Source: Streptomyces sp. NBC_00390 (GTDB taxonomy: Bacteria > Actinomycetota > Actinomycetes > Streptomycetales > Streptomycetaceae). Taken from it: a stretch of DNA of 64,000 bases. The stretch covers positions 2,914,001 to 2,978,000 of the forward strand of contig NZ_CP107945.1 of NCBI RefSeq assembly GCF_036057275.1, given 5' to 3'. Under the pieces are notes generated by a model that saw only the letters and a list, made by a program, of their open reading frames with translations, was not told where the DNA came from and ran no database searches. Each line of letters starts with the position of its first letter. The first letter of the stretch is position 1. This document shows positions 1-8,557 of the stretch, one piece after another. A program made the translations under genes and the position numbers.

Positions 1-551
1 CCGCGGCCAACCTTTTCACCAGGAACATCTACAAGGACTTCATCAAGCCCGATGCGACCCCGGCGCAGGAGACCAAGGTCTCCAAGCTGGTCTCGCTGCT
101 GGTGAAGGTCGGCGCGCTGGTCTTCGTCCTGACCATGGACAAGACCGTCGCGATCAACTTCCAGCTGCTGGGCGGCATATGGATCCTGCAGACCTTCCCG
201 GCCCTGGTCGGCGGTCTGTTCACCCGCTGGTTCCACCGCTGGGCGCTGATCGCCGGCTGGGCGGTCGGCATGGTCTACGGCACCTGGACCGCGTACGGCG
301 TCGCGACCCCGGCCCAGAAGCACTTCGGCGGCTCGTCCGATGTCATCCCCGGCATCGGTGAGATCGGCTACATCGGCCTCACCGCGTTCGTGCTGAACGT
401 CGTCGTCACCGTGGTCCTCACCTTCGTCCTGCGGGCGGCCAAGGCCCCCGACGGCGTCGACGAGACCAGCCCGTCCGACTACACGGCGGACGCGGGTGAC
501 CCGGGCGTCCAGGCCGAACTCCCGCCGGCCACAGCGGGCGCCGGTCACTGA
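1..551 (+). CDS. Sodium/solute symporter (SSS family), C-terminal part
   Basis: The reading frame is open from the window edge, so the start lies outside. The visible part begins with AANLFTRNIYKDF, a motif typical of SSS-family monocarboxylate/acetate permeases (ActP/MctC-like). Several hydrophobic segments follow, including one around VGALVFVLTMDKTVAINF and one around AFVLNVVVTVVLTFVL. A polar tail rich in Asp, Pro and Ala ends in AGAGH. The protein should be an inner-membrane sodium-coupled uptake carrier. The substrate cannot be read from this fragment. A strong hairpin follows the stop. Confidence 0.85.
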   Translation, partial: AANLFTRNIYKDFIKPDATPAQETKVSKLVSLLVKVGALVFVLTMDKTVAINFQLLGGIWILQTFPALVGGLFTRWFHRWALIAGWAVGMVYGTWTAYGVATPAQKHFGGSSDVIPGIGEIGYIGLTAFVLNVVVTVVLTFVLRAAKAPDGVDETSPSDYTADAGDPGVQAELPPATAGAGH

Positions 552-572
552 CCGACCGACCGCCAACGAGCA

Positions 573-600
573 GCGGGCCGCCGGGAAACCGGCGGCCCGC
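573..600 (+). terminator. Terminator hairpin after the symporter
   Basis: Perfect 12-bp stem, GCGGGCCGCCGG, with a GAAA loop, 22 bp after the symporter stop. There is no U-tract, as is usual in Streptomyces. Confidence 0.8.
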
Positions 601-659
601 TCTCGTCAACGACGAGAGCAAAGCGGGCAACAACCTACCCACCGACACAACATGTGGTG

Positions 660-815
660 GGTGACGCAACGGGCCGCCCCCACATGTATGCTCATGCTCG
701 CTGTCGCCGCAGGGGAATCCGGTGCGAATCCGGAACTGTCCCGCAACGGTGTGATGTGGTGCACTTTGCCGCGCCCACAAGTCCGAGGACCTGCCGACGG
801 TGCATCCGGTTCGAC
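660..815 (+). promoter_or_regulatory. Cobalamin (B12) riboswitch upstream of nrdA
   Basis: The core at 708-753 contains GGGGAATCCGGTGCGAATCC followed by GGAACTGTCCCGCAACGGTG, the hallmark of the AdoCbl aptamer. A B12-box-like segment, AAGTCCGAGGACCTGCC, lies at about 779-795. The element sits 130-290 bp upstream of nrdA with no gene between them. In Streptomyces the class Ia nrd operon is known to be switched off by B12 through such a riboswitch, so that the B12-dependent class II enzyme takes over. The aptamer borders are approximate. Confidence 0.9.
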
Positions 816-816
816 C

Positions 817-842
817 GACCCGGGTGCCAAGACGTCCGGGTC
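817..842 (+). terminator. Possible riboswitch expression-platform hairpin
   Basis: Stem GACCCGG / CCGGGTC with a 12-nt loop, immediately downstream of the B12 box and about 108 bp before the nrdA start. It could be the terminator formed in the B12-bound state. The antiterminator pairing was not worked out. Confidence 0.45.
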
Positions 843-949
843 TCGCGGTTGGGCCGGTGGACGCCGTGCACGGTGCTGCCCGCTGCGGCACGTACGCCGC
901 ACGGCCTTCCCCTCCCCCGCCGGTCCGGAACCGAGCGAGGGAGCACCAC

Positions 950-3340
950 GTGACGATCGCGCCGGCCGATCCGGCCTCAGGCACCGTCGAGCAGACGGCC
1001 GACGGCCCCGGGACCGCGCTCCTGCGGCTCCTGACCGAGCTCACGGCCGACCTGCCCGACACCGACCCCGGCAGGGTCGCCGCCGCCGCGCTGCGCGGCC
1101 GGCACGCCGGGTCCGACGAGGCCGAACTGCGCTCCCTCGCCACCGACGCCGCCGCCGGACTGATCTCCGAGGACCCCGCCTACTCCCGGCTCGCCGCCCG
1201 GCTGCTGACCCGCACGATCGCCGAAGAGGCCGCCGGGCAGGGCGCGGTGTGCTTCTCCGCATCGGTCGCCGTGGGGCACCGCGAAGGCCTGATCGCCGAC
1301 CGGACGGCCGAGTTCGTGACGCGGCACATGGCCCGCCTCGACGACCTGATCGACCAGGGCGCCGACGACCGGTTCGGCTACTTCGGGCTGCGCACCCTCT
1401 ACAGCCGCTATCTGCTGCGCCACCCGATCACCCGTCAGGTGATCGAGACCCCACAGCACTTCATGCTGCGCGTGGCCGCCGGGCTCGCCGAGGACACCAC
1501 GTCCGACGGCGCGAGGGGGGCCCGTGCCCTGGACGAAGTCGCCGCGCTCTACGGACTGATGAGCCGGCTCGACTACCTCCCCTCCTCCCCCACGCTCTTC
1601 AACTCCGGCACCCGCCACCCGCAGATGTCGTCCTGCTATCTGCTGGACTCGCCGCTCGACGAGCTCGACTCGATCTACGACCGGTACCACCAGGTCGCCC
1701 GCCTCTCCAAGCACGCCGGCGGCATCGGGCTCTCGTACTCCCGTATCCGCGCCCGCGGTTCCCTGATCCGCGGCACCAACGGGCACTCCAACGGCATCGT
1801 GCCGTTCCTGAAGACCCTCGACGCCTCGGTCGCCGCGGTGAACCAGGGCGGCCGGCGCAAGGGCGCGGCCGCCATCTACCTCGAGACCTGGCACGCGGAC
1901 ATCGAGGAGTTCCTCGAGCTGCGGGACAACACCGGTGAGGACGCGCGGCGTACGCACAACCTGAACCTCGCGCACTGGGTCCCCGACGAGTTCATGCGCC
2001 GCGTCGAGGCGGACGCCGACTGGTCGCTGTTCTCGCCCGCCGACGTACCCGGGCTGGTCGACCTGTGGGGCGAGGAGTTCGACACCGCCTACCGCGAGGC
2101 CGAGGCAGCGGGCCTGGCCCGCAGGACCATCGCGGCACGCGACCTGTACGGCCGGATGATGCGCACCCTCGCCCAGACCGGCAACGGCTGGATGACCTTC
2201 AAGGACGCGTCCAACCGCACCGCCAACCAGACCGCCGAGCCGGGCCGCGTCGTCCACTCCTCGAACCTGTGCACCGAGATCCTCGAGGTCACGGACGACG
2301 GCGAGACAGCCGTGTGCAACCTCGGCTCGGTCAACCTCGGTGCGTTCGTCCTCGCGTCCGGCGACCTCGACTGGCAGCGCCTCGACGAGACCGTCCGCAC
2401 CGCCGTGACCTTCCTGGACCGGGTCGTCGACATCAACTTCTACCCGACCGAGCAGGCCGGGCGTTCCAACGCGAGGTGGCGGCCGGTGGGCCTGGGCGCG
2501 ATGGGCCTGCAGGACGTCTTCTTCAAGCTCCGGCTGCCGTTCGACTCGGCCGCGGCCAAGGCGCTCTCCACGAAGATCGCCGAGCGGATCATGCTGGCGG
2601 CGTACGAGGCCTCCTGCGACCTCGCCGAGCGCAACGGCCTGCTGCCGGCGTGGTCCGAGACCCGTACGGCACGCGGCGTACTGCACCCCGACCACTACGG
2701 TGTCGAGCTCAACTGGCCCGAGCGGTGGGACGCGCTGCGGGAGCGTATCGCCACGGTCGGCATGCGCAACTCGCTCCTGCTCGCCATCGCCCCGACCGCG
2801 ACGATCGCCTCGATCGCGGGCGTGTACGAGTGCATCGAGCCGCAGGTCTCCAACCTCTTCAAGCGAGAGACACTCAGCGGCGAGTTCCTGCAGGTCAACT
2901 CCTACCTCGTGGAGGAGCTCAAGCAGCTCGGCGTCTGGGACACCCAGACCCGCGAGGCCCTGCGCGACTCCAACGGTTCGGTGCAGGACTTCACCTGGGT
3001 GCCGGCCGAGGTGCGGGCCCTGTACCGCACGGCATGGGAGATCCCGCAGCGTGGCCTGATCGACATGGCAGCGGCGCGGACACCGTTCCTGGACCAGAGC
3101 CAGTCGCTGAACCTGTTCCTGGAGACGCCCACCATCGGCAAGCTCAGCTCGATGTACGCGTACGCCTGGAAGCAGGGCCTGAAGACGACGTACTACCTGC
3201 GCTCACGCCCCGCGACCCGGATCGCGCGCGCCGCGTCCGGCACGGCCCCTGCCACCATCCACGTCCAGCAGGCGGCCCCCGACGCCGATGCGATCGCCTG
3301 CTCCCTTGAGAACCCCGAGTCCTGCGAGGCCTGCCAGTAA
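950..3340 (+). CDS. nrdA: Class Ia ribonucleotide reductase, large (alpha) subunit
   Basis: The product reduces ribonucleoside diphosphates to deoxyribonucleotides together with NrdB. The GTG at 950 (protein begins VTIAPADPASG) follows an AGGGA site; the upstream extension of the frame is the riboswitch leader. Length is 796 aa. Visible motifs are the substrate-site cysteine in MSSCYLL near residue 228, the NLCTEI active-site motif near 437, MGLQDVFFKLRLPF, and a C-terminal redox pair CEAC three residues from the end. The stop overlaps the nrdB start by one base, indicating translational coupling. Expression is expected to fall when B12 is plentiful. Confidence 0.95.
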   Translation: MTIAPADPASGTVEQTADGPGTALLRLLTELTADLPDTDPGRVAAAALRGRHAGSDEAELRSLATDAAAGLISEDPAYSRLAARLLTRTIAEEAAGQGAVCFSASVAVGHREGLIADRTAEFVTRHMARLDDLIDQGADDRFGYFGLRTLYSRYLLRHPITRQVIETPQHFMLRVAAGLAEDTTSDGARGARALDEVAALYGLMSRLDYLPSSPTLFNSGTRHPQMSSCYLLDSPLDELDSIYDRYHQVARLSKHAGGIGLSYSRIRARGSLIRGTNGHSNGIVPFLKTLDASVAAVNQGGRRKGAAAIYLETWHADIEEFLELRDNTGEDARRTHNLNLAHWVPDEFMRRVEADADWSLFSPADVPGLVDLWGEEFDTAYREAEAAGLARRTIAARDLYGRMMRTLAQTGNGWMTFKDASNRTANQTAEPGRVVHSSNLCTEILEVTDDGETAVCNLGSVNLGAFVLASGDLDWQRLDETVRTAVTFLDRVVDINFYPTEQAGRSNARWRPVGLGAMGLQDVFFKLRLPFDSAAAKALSTKIAERIMLAAYEASCDLAERNGLLPAWSETRTARGVLHPDHYGVELNWPERWDALRERIATVGMRNSLLLAIAPTATIASIAGVYECIEPQVSNLFKRETLSGEFLQVNSYLVEELKQLGVWDTQTREALRDSNGSVQDFTWVPAEVRALYRTAWEIPQRGLIDMAAARTPFLDQSQSLNLFLETPTIGKLSSMYAYAWKQGLKTTYYLRSRPATRIARAASGTAPATIHVQQAAPDADAIACSLENPESCEACQ

Positions 3341-4410
3341 TGACCCCCCACCCGTCGCCCGACCACCACCCCTCAACGACGGCGCTGAGCGCCGACACCT
3401 CCCGGACTCCGAAGAACCTGCTCGACCCGGGCTTCGAACTCACCCTCCGCCCGATGCGCTACCCGGACTTCTACGAGCGGTACCGGGACGCGATCAAGAA
3501 CACCTGGACCGTGGAGGAGGTCGACCTCCACTCCGACGTCGCCGACCTCGCCAAGCTCTCCCCCGGCGAGCAGCACATGATCGGCCGCCTGGTCGCGTTC
3601 TTCGCGACGGGCGACTCGATCGTGGCGAACAACCTGGTGCTCACCCTCTACAAGCACATCAACTCCCCGGAGGCGCGGCTGTATCTGTCGCGCCAGCTGT
3701 TCGAGGAGGCCGTGCACGTCCAGTTCTATCTGACGCTGCTCGACACCTACCTCCCCGACCCGGACGACCGCACTGCGGCCTTCGCGGCGGTCGAGAACAT
3801 CCCGTCCATCCGGGAGAAGGCGGAGTTCTGCTTCAAGTGGATGGACTCGGTCGAGAGCATCGACCGACTGGAGTCGAAGGCCGACCGCCGCCGCTTCCTG
3901 CTGAACCTGATCTGCTTCGCGGCCTGCATCGAGGGCCTCTTCTTCTACGGCGCGTTCGCGTACGTGTACTGGTTCCGCTCGCGGGGCCTGCTGCACGGTC
4001 TGGCGACCGGAACGAACTGGGTGTTCCGTGACGAAACGATGCACATGAACTTCGCCTTCGAAGTCGTGGACACCGTCCGCAAGGAAGAGCCGGAGCTGTT
4101 CGACGACGAACTGGAGCAGCAGGTCAAGGACATGCTGAAGGAGGCCGTCGAGGCGGAGCTCCAGTTCGGCCGCGATCTGTGCGGTGACGGCCTGCCGGGC
4201 ATGAACACCGAATCGATGCGCGAGTACCTCCAGTGCGTCGCCGACCAGCGGCTCACCCGGCTGGGCTTCACCTCGGTATACGGCTCGCAGAACCCGTTCT
4301 CCTTCATGGAGCTGCAGGGCGTCCAGGAGCTGACGAACTTCTTCGAGCGCCGCCCGTCGGCGTACCAGGTCGCCGTCGAGGGCTCAGTGGATCTGGACGA
4401 GGACTTCTGA
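3340..4410 (+). CDS. nrdB: Class Ia ribonucleotide reductase, small (beta) subunit
   Basis: This is the radical-generating partner of NrdA, 356 aa. The di-metal site is visible: D92, then EAVHVQFY with E123, H126 and the radical tyrosine Y130, with E. coli spacing (D-31-E, E-3-H, E-7-Y), and later DETMHMNF. The C-terminal tail DLDEDF is the acidic peptide that docks on NrdA. The Tyr-containing site argues against a Tyr-lacking Mn/Fe variant. The gene is followed directly by a terminator and a convergent gene. The nrdS regulator that I recall as third gene of the S. coelicolor operon is not here. Confidence 0.95.
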   Translation: MTPHPSPDHHPSTTALSADTSRTPKNLLDPGFELTLRPMRYPDFYERYRDAIKNTWTVEEVDLHSDVADLAKLSPGEQHMIGRLVAFFATGDSIVANNLVLTLYKHINSPEARLYLSRQLFEEAVHVQFYLTLLDTYLPDPDDRTAAFAAVENIPSIREKAEFCFKWMDSVESIDRLESKADRRRFLLNLICFAACIEGLFFYGAFAYVYWFRSRGLLHGLATGTNWVFRDETMHMNFAFEVVDTVRKEEPELFDDELEQQVKDMLKEAVEAELQFGRDLCGDGLPGMNTESMREYLQCVADQRLTRLGFTSVYGSQNPFSFMELQGVQELTNFFERRPSAYQVAVEGSVDLDEDF

Positions 4411-4426
4411 CCGGACGGATGAGCGT

Positions 4427-4461
4427 GCCGGGGGTCACGGCCGATGTCGTGGGCCCCCGGC
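4427..4461. terminator. Bidirectional terminator between nrdB and the carboxypeptidase gene
   Basis: Perfect 8-bp GC arms, GCCGGGGG / CCCCCGGC, with a loop that itself can pair partly. It lies in the 57-bp gap between two convergent genes. Confidence 0.7.
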
Positions 4462-4467
4462 GCAGGC

Positions 4468-5205
4468 TCAGATGCCGCAGCTGGACGCCGACCAGAAGCG
4501 GCTCGCCCGGTGGTCGACATGCGTATGGTCGTTGTGGCCCGGGTAGCCGGGGCCCAGGATGCCGTTGAAGCCGTGGTTGCGGGCCTGCTGGGCCAGCTTG
4601 CACAGCGAGTGCGGGCCGGCTCCAAGGTCGGCCGCGTCACCGTACAGATGCCGGCTGCTCGTCGCGCCGCCGACCGCGTCGTTGCAGGCGTGCGAGCGGA
4701 AACCGCTGGTCACGGTGATGGGATGGTCGCCCAGTGCGTGCCGCAGGGCTTCCAGTTTCCACATCGTGCGCAGGGCATTGGACTTGGCCGTCGCCGCGCT
4801 CACCGCGCCGCCCGCCCACGTGGTGTTGCAGTCGTTGAGTTCGGCGTAACTGAAGTGGATCGGCGTGCAGTCGTTGTCCTGGAGTGCGTAGATCCTGTCG
4901 AAGGTGGCGGGGCCGGCCACACCGTCGGCGGCGAGGCCGTAGGCGGACTGGAAGCGTCTGACGGCGGCGGTGGTCGCCGGACCGTAGTCTCCGTCGACAG
5001 CGAGGACGGCGCCGGAGCCGGGGTGGCCCGCGACGCGGATCTGGAGCTGGGTGACGTCGGCGCCGGATGCGCCCTGGGAGAGGGTGCGCGACCAGGTGTA
5101 GCAGCCGTCGGCCTGGGCGGTGCCGGCGGTCGCCATGATCCCGGCCGATGTTGCAGCCATGAGCATGACAACAGACAGCAGGAGTCGTGCGGTACGTCGG
5201 AACAT
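4468..5205 (-). CDS. Secreted zinc D-Ala-D-Ala carboxypeptidase (M15A) with peptidoglycan-binding domain
   Basis: 245 aa. The start follows GGAGG at a good distance. Residues 1-34 form a signal peptide (MFRRTARLLL, hydrophobic core, ATAGTAQA before the mature part). Residues 40-105 form a PG_binding_1 domain (LSQGASGADVTQLQ ... VDGDYGPATTAAVRRFQ ... ADGVAGPAT). The rest is an M15A peptidase with zinc motifs SRHLYGDAADL and HNDHTHVDH. The layout matches the Streptomyces albus G DD-carboxypeptidase. It should trim D-Ala from stem peptides outside the membrane. Confidence 0.9.
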   Translation of the reverse strand: MFRRTARLLLSVVMLMAATSAGIMATAGTAQADGCYTWSRTLSQGASGADVTQLQIRVAGHPGSGAVLAVDGDYGPATTAAVRRFQSAYGLAADGVAGPATFDRIYALQDNDCTPIHFSYAELNDCNTTWAGGAVSAATAKSNALRTMWKLEALRHALGDHPITVTSGFRSHACNDAVGGATSSRHLYGDAADLGAGPHSLCKLAQQARNHGFNGILGPGYPGHNDHTHVDHRASRFWSASSCGI

Positions 5206-5331
5206 CGAGCCTCCATACCGTGAAAGCGGTGTACGCCAGAGAGTGGCGGGCCGGTTGACGCGCGTCAACAGCCCCTGTCCCAACGTCATTTGTCCGCCCA
5301 ATGACGCTCTGCCGACACCCAGGGCCGAGCA

Positions 5332-5372
5332 CGCACCAGGGCCCCGCTCGTGCCGAGCGGGGCCCTGGTGCG
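5332..5372 (-). terminator. Terminator hairpin after def
   Basis: Perfect 19-bp inverted repeat (CGCACCAGGGCCCCGCTCG and its complement) with a 3-nt loop, 11 bp beyond the def stop. Confidence 0.9.
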
Positions 5373-5383
5373 TGACGGTGAGG

Positions 5384-6025
5384 TCAGTCGTTGGCGACGA
5401 CCGGGTAGCGCGGGGTGCCCTCGGCCATCTGCCGCAGCGCGTCCTTGCGGTCGCGCTTGGAGAGCCGGTCGATGTACAGGTACCCGTACAGATGGTCCGT
5501 CTCGTGCTGCAGACACCGCGCGAAGTACCCGGTGCCGCGCACCTTGATCGGGTTGCCCTCGGCGTCCTGACCGCGCACCACCGCATAGTCGGGACGGGCC
5601 AGCGACGCGTACGCCGTCGGCACGGACAGACAGCCCTCGTTCGAGTCGTCGAGCACGCGCTCCTGCGGCGCCAGCTCCTCAAGCACCGGGTTGCACACCA
5701 CGCCCGTGTGACGGACGCCCTCGTCGTCCGGGCAGTCGTAGACGAAGACCTTCAGGTCCACGCCGATCTGGTTCGCGGCCAGGCCCACGCCCTCCGCCGC
5801 GCGCTGGCTGGCGAACATGTCGTCGATCAGCGCGGCGAGCTTGTCGTCGAACTCGGTGACGTCCTTGCACTCCTTGTGGAGCACGGGGTTGCCGACGACC
5901 GTGATCGGTCGCGCGGTGCCGCGCTCGCGGTACGCCTGCTCGCGCTCCTCGCAGTTCTCCGTGTCCACGACGAAACCATCGTTGATCTGCTGGTCCGTCT
6001 CCTGCTGCGACTGCTGCGACGCCAT
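5384..6025 (-). CDS. def: Peptide deformylase
   Basis: The product removes the formyl group from the N-terminal Met of nascent proteins in the cytoplasm. All three family motifs are present in the 213-aa product: GVGLAANQ at 79-86, EGCLSVP at 130-136 (metal-binding Cys) and HETDH at 174-178 (two metal His and the catalytic Glu). The N-terminus has about 35 extra polar residues ([13 protein letters not shown]) compared with the E. coli enzyme, as in other actinobacterial paralogues. It is transcribed alone, ending at the strong hairpin. Confidence 0.95.
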   Translation of the reverse strand: MASQQSQQETDQQINDGFVVDTENCEEREQAYRERGTARPITVVGNPVLHKECKDVTEFDDKLAALIDDMFASQRAAEGVGLAANQIGVDLKVFVYDCPDDEGVRHTGVVCNPVLEELAPQERVLDDSNEGCLSVPTAYASLARPDYAVVRGQDAEGNPIKVRGTGYFARCLQHETDHLYGYLYIDRLSKRDRKDALRQMAEGTPRYPVVAND

Positions 6026-6107
6026 GTCAGCCGTACGCCCTTCTCACTACCCGTTGCCCGACCCGTTGACCGGTCACTCCTGTGTCCCTACAGCCTACGG
6101 GCAGTGG

Positions 6108-7196
6108 TCAGCAGACTTCCTCGAGATCCCGCCACTCCCTGGAATCGGGACTGTCCGCCACCCAGCCGTCCAGCAGTCCCCGCACGAGCCCCGCCGGCGC
6201 CGCGATCCCGCACTCGCGCTCCGGCGACCACAGATCGCCTGCCGTGCGGTGGCCCAGCGGCCCGGGATGACCGGGCTCACTGTGGTCGTGCGGGTCGAGG
6301 TGCTCCCCCTCGCCCTCGGCGCTCGGCATCCGGCTCTCGGAGCAGGCCCGGCACAGCAGCCGCACCGACGAGGACCAGTCCTCGGCGGCGAAGCCTGCGT
6401 CGGCGGCCAGCCGCTCCAGGGCGTCCCGGTCGGCCTCGGACCCGGCCTCCAGCAGCACCACCCACGTGGGCACGGGCGACGGCGCCCACAGCTCGATCTC
6501 GTCGAAGACGGGGTACGAGGGCCCCGCGCTGGTGATCCGCTCGCCGTTCGGCACACCGTCGTGGAGCACCACCTCGCCCCAGCGCCGACCGGAGGACGGC
6601 AGCGGGATGGACAGCACCTCTATCCGGGCCGGGTCGAGCCTGCGGCCCCACACCACCTCCGCCTCGCCCTCGGGCGAGAGGCGGACGGCGGCGCTGCCCA
6701 GGTCCATGCCGACGGGCTCGCCGTTCGGAGCGGCGGATCCGGGGACCTTGAGCCCGTACGCCTGCCAGGCACGGCGGGCGAGCGGCCAGTCCTGCAGGGC
6801 GGTGGCGGCGATGCCCACGTTCCACCAGTCCGGGGCGCCGGTCTCCTTGTCGAGCAGGGCGACGGCTCGCAGCCCGGCGGCCCGGGCCTGCTCCCAGTCG
6901 TGCCGGAACTTGTGCAGCAGGGCGAGATTGAACCAGGACTCCGACAGCCACGGCTCGAGGTCCGCGGCCCGTGTCAGCAGGGCACCCGCGTCCTCGTACC
7001 GGCCGTCGCCGATCAGCGTGAACGCGCGGTCGGTGGCCTGCCGCCACGAGGCGGAGGGCCGATGCCGTACCTTCCCGAAGATCCTCACGATTCCCGCCTG
7101 CCGGTCGCTCGGGTCACTGCCCCCGGACGCATGCCTGTGCGCCTGCTTGTGTGCCTTCTTTCGCATCCAACCATGCCCGGTCACAGGCTCGCTCAT
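6108..7196 (-). CDS. Tetratricopeptide-repeat protein, function unknown
   Basis: About 362 aa. Residues 60-150 contain TPR-like helices (ATDRAFTLIGDGRYEDAGALL, WFNLALLHKFRHDWEQARAAGLRAVALL, WWNVGIAATALQDWPLARRAW). The rest is an acidic domain with a possible zinc knuckle (RLLCRACSES). No signal peptide is visible. The start is uncertain: ATG at 7196 (MSEPVTGHG), only 10 bp after the HD gene stop, or ATG at 7166 (MRKKAHKQAHRH). Neither has a clear ribosome site. The position suggests co-transcription with the two HD-domain genes. Confidence 0.7.
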   Translation of the reverse strand: MSEPVTGHGWMRKKAHKQAHRHASGGSDPSDRQAGIVRIFGKVRHRPSASWRQATDRAFTLIGDGRYEDAGALLTRAADLEPWLSESWFNLALLHKFRHDWEQARAAGLRAVALLDKETGAPDWWNVGIAATALQDWPLARRAWQAYGLKVPGSAAPNGEPVGMDLGSAAVRLSPEGEAEVVWGRRLDPARIEVLSIPLPSSGRRWGEVVLHDGVPNGERITSAGPSYPVFDEIELWAPSPVPTWVVLLEAGSEADRDALERLAADAGFAAEDWSSSVRLLCRACSESRMPSAEGEGEHLDPHDHSEPGHPGPLGHRTAGDLWSPERECGIAAPAGLVRGLLDGWVADSPDSREWRDLEEVC

Positions 7197-7206
7197 TACC
7201 CATGGG

Positions 7207-8535
7207 TTACCCAGGTGGGAGCGGGGCCAGACCGCCTCGGGCAAGGACTCTGGCAAGGGATTCGACGACCTCCGGCTGATAGTCGTGCCCGGTCCCGAGC
7301 CGCAGCCGCTCGAGGGCGGTGAGCACCCCGCCCGCACTTCCTCCGCTGCCCCCGGTCAGATCGTCGTATGCGTTGACGGCCCGGACGATCCGTGCCGGCA
7401 ACGGCTGCTCCCGGTACGGGTCGGCCTGCTGCTCCACCACCACGGCGACCGCGGCGGGAGCACCGGTCTGGCGGACCACGGCCCCGCCGAGCAGCGCGAT
7501 CCGCCGCTGCTCGGCGGCCGGGAGGGCAGCGGTCGCCCCGTCCGCGACCGGGTCGACCAGCGAGAGCTGCCCGATGTCGTGCATCAGGGCCGCGTACTCC
7601 AGCACGGTCAGCTCAGGACCGGACAGGCCCATCTCACGTCCGACGGCGGTGCTGAGCGCGGCGACGCGACGGGCGTGGCCGGGCCTGGTGTATCCGGCGA
7701 TCTCGGTCGCGCGGGCGAGCGAGGTGATGGTCTGGCGATACGTGGTCCTCACCGCCGCGTATCTGCGGAACGACAGGTGCGTCAGGAGCAACGGCACACA
7801 GAACACGGGCAGCGCCCACAGCCCGGCGACGGCCACCGCGAGCGCCATGACGGCGCCGGTGGCGCAGACGGCCGAGCCGATACCGAGCAGGGCGCGGAGC
7901 TCGTCGCGCAGCAGCGGCCCGAAGGGGTACCCGGTGCGCGCCCGCAGCAGGGCGGCGGCGAGTACGGCGTCGCACAGCGCGGTGAGCAGGAGCACGAGCA
8001 GCAGGAACAGGGCGTAGTACGCCCCCTGACCCAGGCGTCGGTCCAACTCCCCTGAGATATAGAGCGGTTGGAAGCAAACGGCGGCGAATCCGACGGTCAG
8101 CACCCGGCGCACCACATGATCGAGCGCGGGCCCTCGGCCGCGGGCGACATGGGGCACGGCACCCGCGAGCCCGCCGGCGACCACGACGGCGACGGCCTGC
8201 AGTGCCCCGTGGGTGGTGGGGCTTCCCGCACACTCGCCGAGCAGGGCGTACGCCAGGGCGCCCGCGAACCCGAGCGGCGCGGGTTCCCTCCCCCATAACT
8301 CTCCGAGCACGGGAGGTGCGCCGACCCCGGGCACGGCACCCCACCGCGTCAGCTCCCCCACGGCGATGAACGACCCGAAGGCCAGCGCGATGCCGCGCTG
8401 CTCGATGCCCGCCCACACCACCCACCCGAGCGATGCTCCGGTCAGCGAGAGGGCGCCCGCGTACACCGCGACGACAAGGCCTCCGGGTCTGCGTCTCTCC
8501 CGGCGCCTCCGGTGCCGCTGATGCCCCCGCTTCAC
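7207..8535 (-). CDS. Membrane protein with a C-terminal HD phosphohydrolase-like domain
   Basis: 442 aa, GTG start after GGGAGGG. About six to eight hydrophobic segments fill residues 20-245. A cytoplasmic HD-type domain follows (TEIAGYTRPGHARRVAALS, then ALMHDIGQLSLVD). The GYP hallmark of c-di-GMP phosphodiesterases is absent: where HD-GYP proteins carry HHE..DGxGYP there is AVVVEQQADPYREQPL. It may therefore be catalytically weak or act on another ligand. It lies 22 bp after a canonical HD-GYP gene, so the pair probably forms one unit. Confidence 0.8.
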   Translation of the reverse strand: MKRGHQRHRRRRERRRPGGLVVAVYAGALSLTGASLGWVVWAGIEQRGIALAFGSFIAVGELTRWGAVPGVGAPPVLGELWGREPAPLGFAGALAYALLGECAGSPTTHGALQAVAVVVAGGLAGAVPHVARGRGPALDHVVRRVLTVGFAAVCFQPLYISGELDRRLGQGAYYALFLLLVLLLTALCDAVLAAALLRARTGYPFGPLLRDELRALLGIGSAVCATGAVMALAVAVAGLWALPVFCVPLLLTHLSFRRYAAVRTTYRQTITSLARATEIAGYTRPGHARRVAALSTAVGREMGLSGPELTVLEYAALMHDIGQLSLVDPVADGATAALPAAEQRRIALLGGAVVRQTGAPAAVAVVVEQQADPYREQPLPARIVRAVNAYDDLTGGSGGSAGGVLTALERLRLGTGHDYQPEVVESLARVLARGGLAPLPPG

Positions 8536-8557
8536 CGCGCCCTCCCGGCCGCCGCCT

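Noticed and set aside
977..2695. Long minus-strand frame opposite nrdA
   Set aside because: Shadow of nrdA, with no recognisable domain.
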